The translations under genes and the position numbers were made by a program. A DNA stretch of 64,000 nucleotides from an uncultured Tropicimonas sp. (lineage in GTDB: Bacteria; Pseudomonadota; Alphaproteobacteria; Rhodobacterales; Rhodobacteraceae): the NCBI GenBank assembly GCA_947497945.1, contig CANMIP010000009.1, forward strand, positions 62,001 through 126,000, read 5' to 3'. This document shows positions 32,342-42,078 of the stretch, one piece after another. The notes beneath the pieces are model-generated. The model worked only from the letters and a program-made list of their open reading frames with translations. It did not search any database and was not told the origin of the DNA. Each line of letters begins with the position of its first letter. The stretch's first letter is position 1.

Positions 32342-32860
32342 ATGTCAAGTTCACAGAAATTCATTGCCCGTAACAGGGCGCCGAGGGTGCAGATCGAATA
32401 TGATGTCGAGCTCTACGGCGCCGAGAAAAAGGTCCAGCTGCCCTTCGTCATGGGCGTGATGGCCGACCTTGCGGGCAAGTCGGAGGTGGAACAGCCCGGT
32501 GTGGACGACCGGAAATTCCTCGAGATCGATGTCGACAATTTCGACTCCCGGATGAAGGCGATGAAGCCGCGCGCGGCCTTTGCCGTGCCCAACACGCTGA
32601 CCGGCGAGGGCAATCTCTCGGTAGACCTGACCTTCGAGAGCATGGACGAGTTCTCGCCGGCTGCGATCGCCGAGAAGGTCGGGCCGCTGCGGGAGCTGCT
32701 CGAGGCCCGCAAGGAGCTGGCCAACCTGATGACCTACATGGACGGCAAGCCGGGCGCCGAGGACCTGATGGCCAAGGTGATGGCCGATCCCGCGCTGATG
32801 AAGTCGCTCGCCGCGCAGGCGGCTCCGAGCGAGGATGACGCCAGCGAGGGGGAGGAGTGA
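32342..32860 (+). CDS. tssB: T6SS sheath protein TssB (VipA)
   Basis: This 172-aa small sheath subunit pairs with TssC to form the contractile sheath. Signature residues: SSQKFIARNRAPRVQIEYDVE at the start, LPFVMGVMADLAG (about 36-48) and FLEIDVDNFDSRMKAMKPR. A GGGAG ribosome-binding site precedes ATG 32342. It is separated from tssC by 3 bp. Confidence 0.95.
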   Translation: MSSSQKFIARNRAPRVQIEYDVELYGAEKKVQLPFVMGVMADLAGKSEVEQPGVDDRKFLEIDVDNFDSRMKAMKPRAAFAVPNTLTGEGNLSVDLTFESMDEFSPAAIAEKVGPLRELLEARKELANLMTYMDGKPGAEDLMAKVMADPALMKSLAAQAAPSEDDASEGEE

Positions 32861-32863
32861 TCC

Positions 32864-34360
32864 ATGGCTGAAGAAGCCCTTGAATCCGCCGCTGGCGGTG
32901 CCGCTGCCGAAGCAACGGAATCCGATTTCGCATCCCTTCTGAAGCAGGAGTTCCGCCCGCGCACCGATGCCGCGCAATCGGCGGTGGAGAGTGCGGTCAA
33001 GACCCTGGCCCAGCAGGCGCTGGAAAATGCCAATGTCATCTCCGACGACGTGCTGAACTCGCTGGAGTCGATCATTTCCCAGATCGACAAGAAGCTGACC
33101 GAACAGGTCAACCAGATCATCCACCACGAGGAATACCAGAAGCTCGAGAGCGCCTGGCGTGGCCTGCATCACCTGGTCAACAATACCGAGACCGACGAGA
33201 TGTTGAAGATCCGGGTGATGAACATCTCGAAGAAGGATCTCCACAAGACCCTGCGCAAGTACAAGGGCACCGCCTGGGACCAGTCGCCGATCTTCAAGAA
33301 GCTCTATGAAGAGGAATATGGCGTCTTCGGTGGCGAGCCTTATGGCTGCCTTGTCGGCGATTACCATTTCAACCACAGCCCGCCCGATGTCGAGCTGCTG
33401 GGCGAGATGGCCAAGATCTCGGCCGCGATCCACGCGCCCTTCATCACCGGGGCCGATCCCTCGCTGATGCAGTTCGACAGCTGGCAGGAGCTGTCCAACC
33501 CGCGCGACCTGACCAAGGTCTTCACCACGCCGGAATATGCCGCCTGGCGCAGCCTGCGCGAGAGCGAGGATTCCAAGTATCTCGGCCTCACCATGCCGCG
33601 TTTCCTGGCCCGCCAGCCCTATGGCGCCAAGGGCGACCCGGTGGACGAGTTCGCCTTCGAGGAAGAGACCGGCAATGCCGAGTCCGAGTATTTCTCCTGG
33701 GCCAACTCGGCCTATGCGATGGCGGCGAACATCACCCGGTCCTTCAAGATGTATGGCTGGTGCTCGCGCATCCGCGGCGTGGAATCCGGCGGCACGGTCG
33801 AAGGCCTGCCGACCCATACCTTCCCGACGACCGATGGCGGTGTGGACATGAAATGCCCGACCGAGATCTCGATCCCCGAGCGGCGCGAGGCGGAGCTTTC
33901 CAAGAACGGGATGCTGCCGCTGATCCATCGCAAGAACTCGGATCTCGCGGCCTTCATCGGCGCCCAGTCGCTGCATGCGCCGGCCGAGTATGACGACCCG
34001 GACGCGACCGCAAACGCCAACCTGGCCGCGCGGTTGCCCTATCTCTTCGCGACATGCCGTTTCGCGCATTACCTGAAGAAGATGGTCCACGACAAGATTG
34101 GCTCCTTCAAGAGCCGGGACGACATGCAGGCCTGGTTGCAGAAGTGGATCAGCCAGTATGTCGATTACAACCCGGCCCATTCCACCGAAGAGACCAAGGC
34201 GATGAAGCCGCTCACGGCGGCCGATGTCGTGGTCGAGGAGGTCGAAGGCAATCCCGGTTTCTACACGTCGCAGTTCTTCCTGCGGCCGCATTACCAGCTC
34301 GAGGGCCTGACCGTCTCGCTTCGGCTGGTGTCCAAGCTGCCCTCCGAGAAGGGCGCGTAA
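32864..34360 (+). CDS. tssC: T6SS sheath protein TssC (VipB)
   Basis: This 498-aa large sheath subunit has family blocks ESIISQIDKKLTEQVNQIIHH, ESAWRGLHHLVNNTETDEMLKIRVMNISKKDL, YGVFGGEPYGCLVGDYHF and the C-terminal PGFYTSQFFLRPHYQLEGLTVSLRLVSKLP. ClpV recognises the N-terminal region of this protein after contraction. Length and order with tssB and hcp are standard. Confidence 0.96.
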   Translation: MAEEALESAAGGAAAEATESDFASLLKQEFRPRTDAAQSAVESAVKTLAQQALENANVISDDVLNSLESIISQIDKKLTEQVNQIIHHEEYQKLESAWRGLHHLVNNTETDEMLKIRVMNISKKDLHKTLRKYKGTAWDQSPIFKKLYEEEYGVFGGEPYGCLVGDYHFNHSPPDVELLGEMAKISAAIHAPFITGADPSLMQFDSWQELSNPRDLTKVFTTPEYAAWRSLRESEDSKYLGLTMPRFLARQPYGAKGDPVDEFAFEEETGNAESEYFSWANSAYAMAANITRSFKMYGWCSRIRGVESGGTVEGLPTHTFPTTDGGVDMKCPTEISIPERREAELSKNGMLPLIHRKNSDLAAFIGAQSLHAPAEYDDPDATANANLAARLPYLFATCRFAHYLKKMVHDKIGSFKSRDDMQAWLQKWISQYVDYNPAHSTEETKAMKPLTAADVVVEEVEGNPGFYTSQFFLRPHYQLEGLTVSLRLVSKLPSEKGA

Positions 34361-34367
34361 TTCCCAA

Positions 34368-34421
34368 GCCGGGCGTCTGAGGAGGACGCCCGGCCATCAC
34401 GAACGGGGCCGAATTCGCCCC
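34368..34421 (+). terminator. Tandem hairpins between tssC and hcp
   Basis: A 10-bp perfect stem (GCCGGGCGTC 34368-34377 with GACGCCCGGC 34385-34394, 7-nt loop) is followed by a second (GGGGC 34405-34409 with GCCCC 34417-34421). No U tract follows. They probably act as an mRNA processing or stability element that raises hcp expression relative to the rest. Confidence 0.55.
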
Positions 34422-34443
34422 ATTGCTCCAAGGAGAAAGTACT

Positions 34444-34938
34444 ATGGCTGTTGACATGTTTCTTATTCTCGACGACGGCGCTGTTGCCGGCGAGACCAAG
34501 GATTCTGTTTACGAAGGCGAGGGCGGTATTGACGTCCTGGCATGGTCTTGGGGGATGTCGCAGGGCGGCACCTTCCATGGCGGTGGCGGCGGCGGCGCCG
34601 GCAAGGCGAATTTCCAGGACATCTCGTTCACCAAGTGGATCGACAAGTCCTCGCCGATCCTGATGCTGTATTGCGCCAATGGCGACCACTTCGAGAATGC
34701 CAAGCTCGTTTGCCGCAAGGCCGGCAAGAAGCCGATGGAATACCTGACCATCAAGATGAACAAGGTTCTGGTCACCTCGGTGAGCACGGGCGGGTCCGGT
34801 GGCGAGGATCGCCTGACCGAGAATGTCACGCTGAACTTTGCTGAATCCGAAGTCTACTATATCGAACAGACCGACGATGGCGGCGAGGGGGCCAAGCCGG
34901 AGTTCAAGTGGGATATCCGCGCGAACAAGCCGAAGTAA
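34444..34938 (+). CDS. hcp: T6SS tube protein Hcp (TssD)
   Basis: This 164-aa subunit stacks as hexameric rings forming the inner tube and is also secreted. Family marks: MAVDMFLILDDGAVAGETKD, DVLAWSWGMSQGGTFH, WIDKSSPILMLYCANGDHFENAKLVCRKAG and the final EFKWDIRANK. ATG 34444 follows AAGGAGAAAG. It is flanked on both sides by strong hairpins, unusual inside this compact operon. Confidence 0.96.
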   Translation: MAVDMFLILDDGAVAGETKDSVYEGEGGIDVLAWSWGMSQGGTFHGGGGGGAGKANFQDISFTKWIDKSSPILMLYCANGDHFENAKLVCRKAGKKPMEYLTIKMNKVLVTSVSTGGSGGEDRLTENVTLNFAESEVYYIEQTDDGGEGAKPEFKWDIRANKPK

Positions 34939-34961
34939 GCCCATTGCTTTCCAAGAGAATT

Positions 34962-34988
34962 GCACCACCGGGCCGGGCCCGGTGGTGC
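34962..34988 (+). terminator. Perfect 11-bp hairpin after hcp
   Basis: GCACCACCGGG (34962-34972) pairs perfectly with CCCGGTGGTGC (34978-34988) around a 5-nt loop, 24 bp after the hcp stop. No T run follows, so partial termination or 3'-end protection of an abundant hcp transcript is the likely effect. Confidence 0.6.
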
Positions 34989-35019
34989 GGTGCGAACTTG
35001 CATCCGAGGGGAGCCATTC

Positions 35020-35835
35020 ATGTCCAGCCGCGCCCATGAGCTTCTGCTCGCCAATGATCTGTCCGGGGCTCTCGACGCGCTTCAGGATGCCGTTCGTGCC
35101 AATCCCGCGGATTCGAAACTGAGAGTATTCCTGTTCCAGCTGCTCTGCGTGACCGGAGACTGGAAACGCGCCATCAGCCAGCTCAAGCTCTCGGCGACGA
35201 TGGACGAGGGTGCGGTCGAGATGGCCAAGGCCTATCGCGAGGTGATCCGCTGCGAAGTGTTCCGCGAGGCGGTTTTTGCCGGTGACCGTGAGCCGCTTGT
35301 CTTTGGCGAGCCGCAGGAATGGGTCGCCCTGCTGATGGAAGCGTTGAAACTGCTGGCCTCTGGCAAGGCGAGCGAGGCCGCCGAGTTGCGGGCCCGCGCC
35401 TTCGAAGACGCCCCCGCCCTTGGCGGGTCAATCAACGACACCCGCTTCGACTGGGTCGCCGATGCGGATATGCGGCTGGGGCCGGTGCTGGAGGCAGTGG
35501 TCAATGGCCGCTATTTCTGGATGCCCTTCGCGGCAATCTCGGAGCTTCACGTCGACGAGCCGACGGACCTGCGCGACGCGGTCTGGACCGGGGCGCGGAT
35601 CACGCTTCAGAATGGCGGCGAAGTGACCGCCTTCATCCCGACCCGCTACCCCGGCACCTGCGAGAGCGGCGAGGGCGCGGCGATGCTGGCGAAGCGGACC
35701 GACTGGACCGATGCCGGCGCCGAGACCTTCATCGGGATCGGCCAGCGGCTGCTGGCGACCGAGGCGGAGGACGTGGCGCTGATGGATCTGCGCAGCCTCA
35801 AGATGGACGAGGCCGCGCCGCCTTCCGAGACCTGA
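35020..35835 (+). CDS. tagJ: T6SS accessory protein TagJ (ImpE/SciE family)
   Basis: This 271-aa cytoplasmic protein begins with a TPR-like part (about 1-110, HELLLANDLSGALDALQDAVRANPADSKLRVFLFQLLCVTGDW) and continues with the ImpE core FDWVADADMRLGPVLEAVVNGRYFWMPF and DLRDAVWTGARI. TagJ binds the sheath protein TssB and may help ClpV recycle sheaths. ATG 35020 follows GAGGGGAG. Confidence 0.92.
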   Translation: MSSRAHELLLANDLSGALDALQDAVRANPADSKLRVFLFQLLCVTGDWKRAISQLKLSATMDEGAVEMAKAYREVIRCEVFREAVFAGDREPLVFGEPQEWVALLMEALKLLASGKASEAAELRARAFEDAPALGGSINDTRFDWVADADMRLGPVLEAVVNGRYFWMPFAAISELHVDEPTDLRDAVWTGARITLQNGGEVTAFIPTRYPGTCESGEGAAMLAKRTDWTDAGAETFIGIGQRLLATEAEDVALMDLRSLKMDEAAPPSET

Positions 35836-35838
35836 TTC

Positions 35839-36336
35839 ATGGCCGACAAGACGATAGACGACCGATTGCAGCCCTCGCTGCTGGACCGGCTGACCGATGA
35901 CGCGCCGGGCGAGCTGTCCGAGTCCCGCGCGGCGCGGGTGATCGATATCCGCCGCCTGCGCGATATCCTGCGCCGTGACCTGGCCTGGCTGCTCAACACC
36001 AATAACAACGAGGCCTGGATCGATCGTGACCTTTACCCGCACGTCTTTGCCTCCGTGCTCAATTACGGCGTCTCGCCGGTGGCGGGCGGGGCGACGAACG
36101 AGAAGCGGGTCGAGGTGATCCGCAGCGCGCTCATCGCTGCCGTGCGCCAGTTCGAGCCGCGCCTGCGGGCGGAGACGCTGGACGTTCGGCTGCGCCAGGA
36201 CGAGCAGACGGGCCCGATGTCGATCTTTTTCGACATTCACGGCGACATGTGGGCCCAGCCGCTGCCGCTGGAGCTTTACCTGCGCTCGGAGATCGACCTG
36301 ATGACCGGCCACCTTGAACTGGAAGAGCGGGGCTGA
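35839..36336 (+). CDS. tssE: T6SS baseplate protein TssE (gp25-like)
   Basis: This 165-aa lysozyme-like-fold baseplate wedge protein has family residues QPSLLDRLTDD, RRLRDILRRDLAWLLNT, VLNYGVSPVAG and the C-terminal IFFDIHGDMWAQPLPLELYLRSEIDL. It nucleates sheath assembly. It starts 3 bp after tagJ and ends 4 bp before tssF. Confidence 0.93.
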   Translation: MADKTIDDRLQPSLLDRLTDDAPGELSESRAARVIDIRRLRDILRRDLAWLLNTNNNEAWIDRDLYPHVFASVLNYGVSPVAGGATNEKRVEVIRSALIAAVRQFEPRLRAETLDVRLRQDEQTGPMSIFFDIHGDMWAQPLPLELYLRSEIDLMTGHLELEERG

Positions 36337-36340
36337 ACGC

Positions 36341-38218
36341 ATGGACACACGCCTTCTGCGCCATTACGAGACCGAGCTGGCCTATCTGCGCGAGATGGGC
36401 GAGGAATTCGCCAACGCCTATCCGAAGATCGCCGCGCGGCTCGGAATGGAGGCGTTGGAGGTCCATGACCCCTATGTCGAGCGCCTGCTGGAAGGCTCGG
36501 CCTTCCTCTCGGCCAGGGTGCAGCTCGAGCTGGAGCTGCAATATCCGCAATTTACCGGCCACCTGCTGGAGATCGTCTACCCGCATTACCTCGCGCCGAC
36601 GCCCTCGATGATGATCTCCCAGCTCCATCCCGACATGGAGAATGCCGACCTCGAAGACGGCTACACGGTCCCACGGGGCACACAGCTGCGCTCGGCCTCG
36701 CCTGACGGCGCCTCCTCGCCTTGCGTGTTCCGCACCGGTGCGGACCTGACGCTCTGGCCCGTGACGGTTTCCGAAGCGGAATATATCGATGGGCGCGGCG
36801 AGCTTGTCGCGGCGGGCGTGGCCGGGGCGACCGAGGCCCGCGCCGGGATCCGCCTGCGCCTGCGCCGTCATGGCGGGGCACCGCTGGCCGAGCTGACGAA
36901 GCTCGATGCGCTGACCTTCTTCCTGGGCGGGCAGGGCGGCGCTGGCTGGAAGCTGCTGGAACTGCTCTGCACCGAGACGACCGGGCTTGTCGCGCGCTCC
37001 ACCGACCGCCGGGCCGACTGGGTCGCGCCGCTGCGGGGCGCGCTCAACCATCGCGGTTTCGAGCCCGACGAGGCGCTGCTGCCGACCCCGCGCCGTTCCT
37101 TCGACGGCTATCGCCTGCTGCAGGAATATTTCGCCATGCCGCAGCGCTTCTTCTTCACCGAATTGACCGGGCTGGCGCCGGCGATGATGCGGGCGGCGGG
37201 GGAGGAAGTCGACATCTACATCCTGCTGCGCGACGGCCTTCCGGAGATCGCCCCGGCGATCAAGCCCGAGGCGTTCCAGCTCAATTGCGTGCCGGCGGTG
37301 AACCTGTTCGAGAAGCGTTGCGACCGGGTCCATGTCACACGCGGCGATTTCGAGCAGCATGTCGTGCCGGACCGCACCGCGCCGCTCGATTACGAGATCC
37401 ACAGCGTCCAGAGCGTGACTGCGATCAGCACCGAGGGCGATATCGACGTGCCTTTCGAGCCGTTCTTCTCGGTCGACGACCTGACGCCGCTGGGTGAGGG
37501 CGGCAAGTGTTTCTACACGGTCGCGCGCAAGATGCGGCAGCGCAACGAGCGCGAGCGGCTGCGCGGCGGGCGGACGAATTATCTCGGCTCCGAGGTCTTC
37601 GTCTCGCTGGTCGATGGCGACAACGCGCCCTACCGCTCCGATGTCAGCCAGCTTGCCGTGCGTGCGGTGGTGACCAACCGCGACCTGCCGCTCTTGCTCT
37701 CGACCGGCGCGCCGGACCTCTTCCACCTGCCCGAGGGGGGGCCGGTGGCGCAGGTCACGACCCCGGTCTCGCCGACCCGCCCGCGCCCGACCCTGGCGCA
37801 GGGCGACACGGCCTGGCGGCTGATCTCGCATCTGAGCCTGAACTACCTCTCCATCGCCGATAGCGAGGGGGGGGCCGCGGCGGCGGCCCTGCGCGAGATG
37901 ATCGGGCTCTACGCGCCCGAGAGTGACCGCGCGGTCCGGCGCCAGCTCGAGGGGATCACCGATGTCTCTTCCCGCCCGATCGTCCGGCGGATGAGCGACG
38001 GGATGCTGTCCACGGCGGTGCGTGGGCTGGAGGTGCGGATCGATTTCGACGAGAGCTTCTTCGAGGGCGTCTCGGTCTATCTTCTCGGCGCGGTGCTGGA
38101 GCGCTTCCTGCGCGGGCATGCGACGATCAACTCATTCACCGAAACGGCTCTCGTGAGCCAGCAGCGAGGGGAGCTGAAGCGATGGCGACCGGCGACGGGC
38201 CACGGCAGGATCATCTGA
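36341..38218 (+). CDS. tssF: T6SS baseplate protein TssF (VasA)
   Basis: This 625-aa protein begins MDTRLLRHYETELAYLRE and continues EFANAYPKIAARLGMEALEVHDPYVERLLEGSAFLSARVQ, the canonical TssF N-terminus. It forms the wedge with TssG, TssE and TssK. ATG 36341 is chosen on this basis. The 3' end overlaps tssG by 37 nt in another frame. Confidence 0.95.
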   Translation: MDTRLLRHYETELAYLREMGEEFANAYPKIAARLGMEALEVHDPYVERLLEGSAFLSARVQLELELQYPQFTGHLLEIVYPHYLAPTPSMMISQLHPDMENADLEDGYTVPRGTQLRSASPDGASSPCVFRTGADLTLWPVTVSEAEYIDGRGELVAAGVAGATEARAGIRLRLRRHGGAPLAELTKLDALTFFLGGQGGAGWKLLELLCTETTGLVARSTDRRADWVAPLRGALNHRGFEPDEALLPTPRRSFDGYRLLQEYFAMPQRFFFTELTGLAPAMMRAAGEEVDIYILLRDGLPEIAPAIKPEAFQLNCVPAVNLFEKRCDRVHVTRGDFEQHVVPDRTAPLDYEIHSVQSVTAISTEGDIDVPFEPFFSVDDLTPLGEGGKCFYTVARKMRQRNERERLRGGRTNYLGSEVFVSLVDGDNAPYRSDVSQLAVRAVVTNRDLPLLLSTGAPDLFHLPEGGPVAQVTTPVSPTRPRPTLAQGDTAWRLISHLSLNYLSIADSEGGAAAAALREMIGLYAPESDRAVRRQLEGITDVSSRPIVRRMSDGMLSTAVRGLEVRIDFDESFFEGVSVYLLGAVLERFLRGHATINSFTETALVSQQRGELKRWRPATGHGRII

Positions 38219-39213
38219 GATGGCTTGCCGGACTCGAAGCGGAGCCCGGCGCCCATCACATCTGGCTGGCGATGCGGCTGATCGATGCCGCGCGCACGGG
38301 CCGGCACGGGCTTGGCGAGACGCGGCGCCCGTCCGAGGACGGGATGCGTTTCGGACAGGAGCCGTCGCTTGCTTTCCCGCCGGTCACGTTGACGGCGTTC
38401 GAGCAGGGAGAGGACGACGCGCCGGACCGGTTGACCAACCGGTTTTTCGGCTTTTTCGGCCCCTCCGGCCCGCTGCCGTTGCACCTGACCGAATATGCGC
38501 ATGGGCGCCAGGCCAATGAGCGCGACGAGACCTTCGTCGCCTTCGCGGATATGCTCACGCACCGGATGGCGACACTTCTTTTCCGCGCCTGGAAGACCGG
38601 CCAGCCCGCGGCCGATCTCGACCGGGGGGCGGGCGGCCCGCTGGAAAGCGCCGTGGCGGCGCTGTCGGGGCTGCATGGGGATCACCTGCGCGCCCGCGAC
38701 CGGATGCCGGATCTCGCCAAGCGCCATTTCGCCGGCCATCTCGCGCCCGGGCCGAAGACGCCGGAGGCGCTGGTCTCGATGCTCTCCGCCTTCTTCGCCG
38801 CCGAGGTGCACCTGGAGGAGTTCATCGGCGACTGGCTGGAGCTGGAGCCGGAAGACCACTGGCATCTCGGCGGCCCGGTCGGGCTCGGGCAGGGCAGCGT
38901 GGTCGGGGATCGGGTCTGGAGCCGGGCGGCCAAGTTCCGCCTGCGCGTCGGGCCGTTGAGCCGGGAGGATTACGAGCGGCTGCAGCCTGGCGGGGCGTCG
39001 CTCGAACGGATGGCGGACATCGTGCGCAACCATCTGGGCGAGGTGCTGGACTGGGATGTGAACCTGGTGCTGCGCGCCGGGGACGTGCCGGCCGCGCAGC
39101 TCGGGGCGGACACTCGGCTCGGCCTGACAAGCTGGATCGGCGACCGGGCCGGGATGGGCGATGCGGACGAGCTGTATGTAAGCCCGCAGAGGGATATTCG
39201 GCCCGCGGCCTGA
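38182..39213 (+). CDS. tssG: T6SS baseplate protein TssG (VasB)
   Basis: This 343-aa wedge protein has family segments WLAMRLIDAARTGRHGLGETRRPSEDGMRFGQEPSLAFPP, TNRFFGFFGPSGPLPLHLTEYA and the C-terminal LGADTRLGLTSWIGDR. The start ATG lies inside tssF and is retained because the residues from about 14 onward are needed for the family fold. Confidence 0.93.
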   Translation: MATGDGPRQDHLRWLAGLEAEPGAHHIWLAMRLIDAARTGRHGLGETRRPSEDGMRFGQEPSLAFPPVTLTAFEQGEDDAPDRLTNRFFGFFGPSGPLPLHLTEYAHGRQANERDETFVAFADMLTHRMATLLFRAWKTGQPAADLDRGAGGPLESAVAALSGLHGDHLRARDRMPDLAKRHFAGHLAPGPKTPEALVSMLSAFFAAEVHLEEFIGDWLELEPEDHWHLGGPVGLGQGSVVGDRVWSRAAKFRLRVGPLSREDYERLQPGGASLERMADIVRNHLGEVLDWDVNLVLRAGDVPAAQLGADTRLGLTSWIGDRAGMGDADELYVSPQRDIRPAA

Positions 39214-39250
39214 CGGCTGCCGGGGCAATTTTTGAGGGAAGGGACGTTTC

Positions 39251-41995
39251 ATGTCAGAGATCAGCAGGGTTGCATTGTTCGGCAAGCTCAATGAGGTGGG
39301 GTACAAGGCGGTCGAGGGGGCGACGGTCTTCTGCAAGATGCGCGGGAACCCATACGTGGAGATCGTTCACTGGATGGCGCAGATCCTGCAGCTTCCCGAC
39401 AGCGACATTCACAGGATCATGCAGCATTACGACCTGGAGCCCGCGCGTCTCGCCGCCGACATGCAGAGGGCGCTGGACGCGCTGCCGCGCGGGGCGAGTT
39501 CGATCTCCGACCTCTCGGCGCATCTGGAGAATGCGATGGAGCGGGCCTGGGTCTATGGCTCGCTGATGTACAATTCCAACCAGGTTCGGACGGGGCATCT
39601 TGTGCTCGGCATGGTCAAGACCTCCGAGCTGCGCCATGTCCTGCACGGGATCTCGGGCGAGTTCCGCAAGGTGGGGCCGGACGATCTCTCCGACAATTTC
39701 GGCACTGTTGTCGATGGCTCTCCCGAAGACCGCCTGCGGCCGCAGGACGGCTCGGTCACCGGCGGCGGGGCTGTGCCCGGCGAGGCATCCGGCGCGATGG
39801 CCCCGGCCCAGATGGGCAAGGAAGAGGCGTTGGAACAGTTCTGCACCGACATGACGGCGCAGGCCCGCGACGGCAAGATGGACCCGATTGTCGGGCGTGA
39901 TGACGAGATCCGCCAGATCGTCGATATCCTGATGCGGCGGCGGCAGAACAACCCGATTCTGACCGGCGAGGCCGGGGTCGGCAAGACGGCCGTGGTCGAG
40001 GGCTTTGCCCAGCGGATCGCGCGCGGGGATGTGCCGCCGACGATGAAGGATGCGCGGCTCTTGTCGCTGGATGTGGGGCTGTTGCAGGCGGGCGCGTCGA
40101 TGAAGGGCGAGTTCGAGAACCGGCTGCGTTCGGTGATCGACGAGGTGCAAGCGAGCACGGTCCCGATCATCATGTTCGTCGACGAGACCCATACGCTGGT
40201 CGGCGCTGGCGGCGCAGCCGGGACGGGCGACGCGGCGAACCTGCTGAAGCCGGCGTTGGCGCGCGGCACGCTGCGGACCATCGGCGCGACGACCTGGGCC
40301 GAATACAAGAAACATATCGAGAAGGACCCGGCGCTGACGCGGCGCTTCCAGGTCATCCAGGTGGACGAGCCGGATGTGAAGAAGGGCGTGCTTATGATGC
40401 GCGGCATCGCCTCGATGCTGGAGAAGCACCACAAGGTGCAGGTGCTGGACGAGGGGATCGAGGCGGCGGTGACGCTCTCGGCGCGTTATATCCCGGCCCG
40501 CCAGCTTCCCGACAAGTCGGTCTCCGTGCTCGACACGGCCTGTGCGCGGGTCGCGGTGAGCCAGCATGCGGTGCCGGCGGAGGTCGATGACTGTCGCAAG
40601 CGGATCGATGCGCTGACCACCGAGCTGGAGATCATCGATCGCGACGAGAGCGCGGGCTATGACGTGGATGAGCGTCGCGAGGCGATCTCGGCGCTCAAGG
40701 CCGAGGAAGAGGCACGGCTGACCGAGCTGGACGCCCGTTGGGAGCGCGAGAAGAGCGTGGTCAACGGAATCCTGGAGCTTCGGGCGAAGCTGCGCGCCGG
40801 CGGGATGCCGGTCGATGAGGCCGGTGCAGAGGTGGCCGAGGCCGAAGCGGAAGTGGCCGAAGAGGGGGCCGATGCGGCCGCAGATGCCGCCGCGACCGGC
40901 GAGGCGCGCGCGGCGCTCATGGCGGAGCTGCGGGCGAAGAATGCCGAGCTGATCGAGATCCAGGGCGAGCACCCGCTGATCCTGCCCATTGTGGATTCGC
41001 AGGCGGTGGCCTCCGTCATCGGCGACTGGACCGGAATCCCGGTCGGCCGCATGGTGCGCGACGAGATCCAGACCGTCCTGAACCTCGAAGACCATCTCGG
41101 CAAGCGCGTGATCGGACAGGATCACGCGATGGCGATGATCTCCAAGCGCATCCAGACCAGCCGCGCCGGGCTCGACAACCCGTCCAAGCCGATCGGCGTC
41201 TTCATGCTCGCGGGCACCTCCGGTGTCGGCAAGACGGAGACCGCGCTGGCGCTGGCCGAAGTGCTTTACGGCGGCGAACAGAACGTCATCACCATCAACA
41301 TGTCCGAATACCAGGAGGCACACACGGTCTCCTCGCTCAAGGGCGCGCCTCCGGGCTATGTGGGCTACGGAGAAGGCGGCGTGCTGACCGAAGCGGTGCG
41401 GCGCAAGCCCTATTCGGTGGTCCTGCTCGACGAGGTCGAGAAGGCGCATCCGGACGTGCATGAGCTCTTCTTCCAGGTCTTCGACAAGGGCCATATGGAG
41501 GATGGCGAGGGCCGCTCCATCGACTTCCGCAACACGTTGATCCTGCTGACCTCCAATGCCGGATCGGACCTGATCATGGATATGTGCGCCGATCCGGACC
41601 TGATGCCGGAGCCGGAGGGGATCGCCAAGGCGCTGCGCGAGCCGCTGCTGAAGATCTTCCCTGCAGCACTTCTGGGCCGGTTGGTGACCATCCCCTATTT
41701 CCCGCTTTCCCCGGACATGATCGGCAAGATCACCGTGCTACAGCTCAACCGGATCAAGAAACGCGTCGAGGAGAGCCATGGCGTGCCTTTCACCTACACG
41801 GACGCGGTGGTCGACACGATTGTCGAACGCTGTCAGGAGCTGGAATCGGGCGGTCGGATGATCGACGCCATCGTCACCAACACCATGCTGCCGGAGGTCT
41901 CGGCCGAGTTCCTGCGCCGGATGATGCAGGAGGAACCGATCAAAGGTGTCAATGTCGACGCGGCGGAGGGCGATTTCACGTATGATTTCGGCTGA
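39251..41995 (+). CDS. clpV: T6SS sheath-disassembly ATPase ClpV (TssH)
   Basis: This 914-aa AAA+ unfoldase recycles contracted TssBC sheaths. N-domain about 1-150; first AAA module with GEAGVGKT (239-246); coiled-coil middle domain including an Ala/Glu-rich expansion at about 515-555; second AAA module with GTSGVGKT (about 655-662) and VVLLDEVEKAHPDV; C-terminal D2-small domain to the end. The Ala/Glu-rich insertion is longer than in typical ClpV. It starts 37 bp after tssG. Confidence 0.96.
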   Translation: MSEISRVALFGKLNEVGYKAVEGATVFCKMRGNPYVEIVHWMAQILQLPDSDIHRIMQHYDLEPARLAADMQRALDALPRGASSISDLSAHLENAMERAWVYGSLMYNSNQVRTGHLVLGMVKTSELRHVLHGISGEFRKVGPDDLSDNFGTVVDGSPEDRLRPQDGSVTGGGAVPGEASGAMAPAQMGKEEALEQFCTDMTAQARDGKMDPIVGRDDEIRQIVDILMRRRQNNPILTGEAGVGKTAVVEGFAQRIARGDVPPTMKDARLLSLDVGLLQAGASMKGEFENRLRSVIDEVQASTVPIIMFVDETHTLVGAGGAAGTGDAANLLKPALARGTLRTIGATTWAEYKKHIEKDPALTRRFQVIQVDEPDVKKGVLMMRGIASMLEKHHKVQVLDEGIEAAVTLSARYIPARQLPDKSVSVLDTACARVAVSQHAVPAEVDDCRKRIDALTTELEIIDRDESAGYDVDERREAISALKAEEEARLTELDARWEREKSVVNGILELRAKLRAGGMPVDEAGAEVAEAEAEVAEEGADAAADAAATGEARAALMAELRAKNAELIEIQGEHPLILPIVDSQAVASVIGDWTGIPVGRMVRDEIQTVLNLEDHLGKRVIGQDHAMAMISKRIQTSRAGLDNPSKPIGVFMLAGTSGVGKTETALALAEVLYGGEQNVITINMSEYQEAHTVSSLKGAPPGYVGYGEGGVLTEAVRRKPYSVVLLDEVEKAHPDVHELFFQVFDKGHMEDGEGRSIDFRNTLILLTSNAGSDLIMDMCADPDLMPEPEGIAKALREPLLKIFPAALLGRLVTIPYFPLSPDMIGKITVLQLNRIKKRVEESHGVPFTYTDAVVDTIVERCQELESGGRMIDAIVTNTMLPEVSAEFLRRMMQEEPIKGVNVDAAEGDFTYDFG

Positions 41996-42078
41996 TTGGC
42001 GCGAAGACGGGCAGCGCGTGTTTGGTGGAACGGCCGGGTCGTGGTTAGACTGGTCCATATTGAGAGATTGGATTTGCC

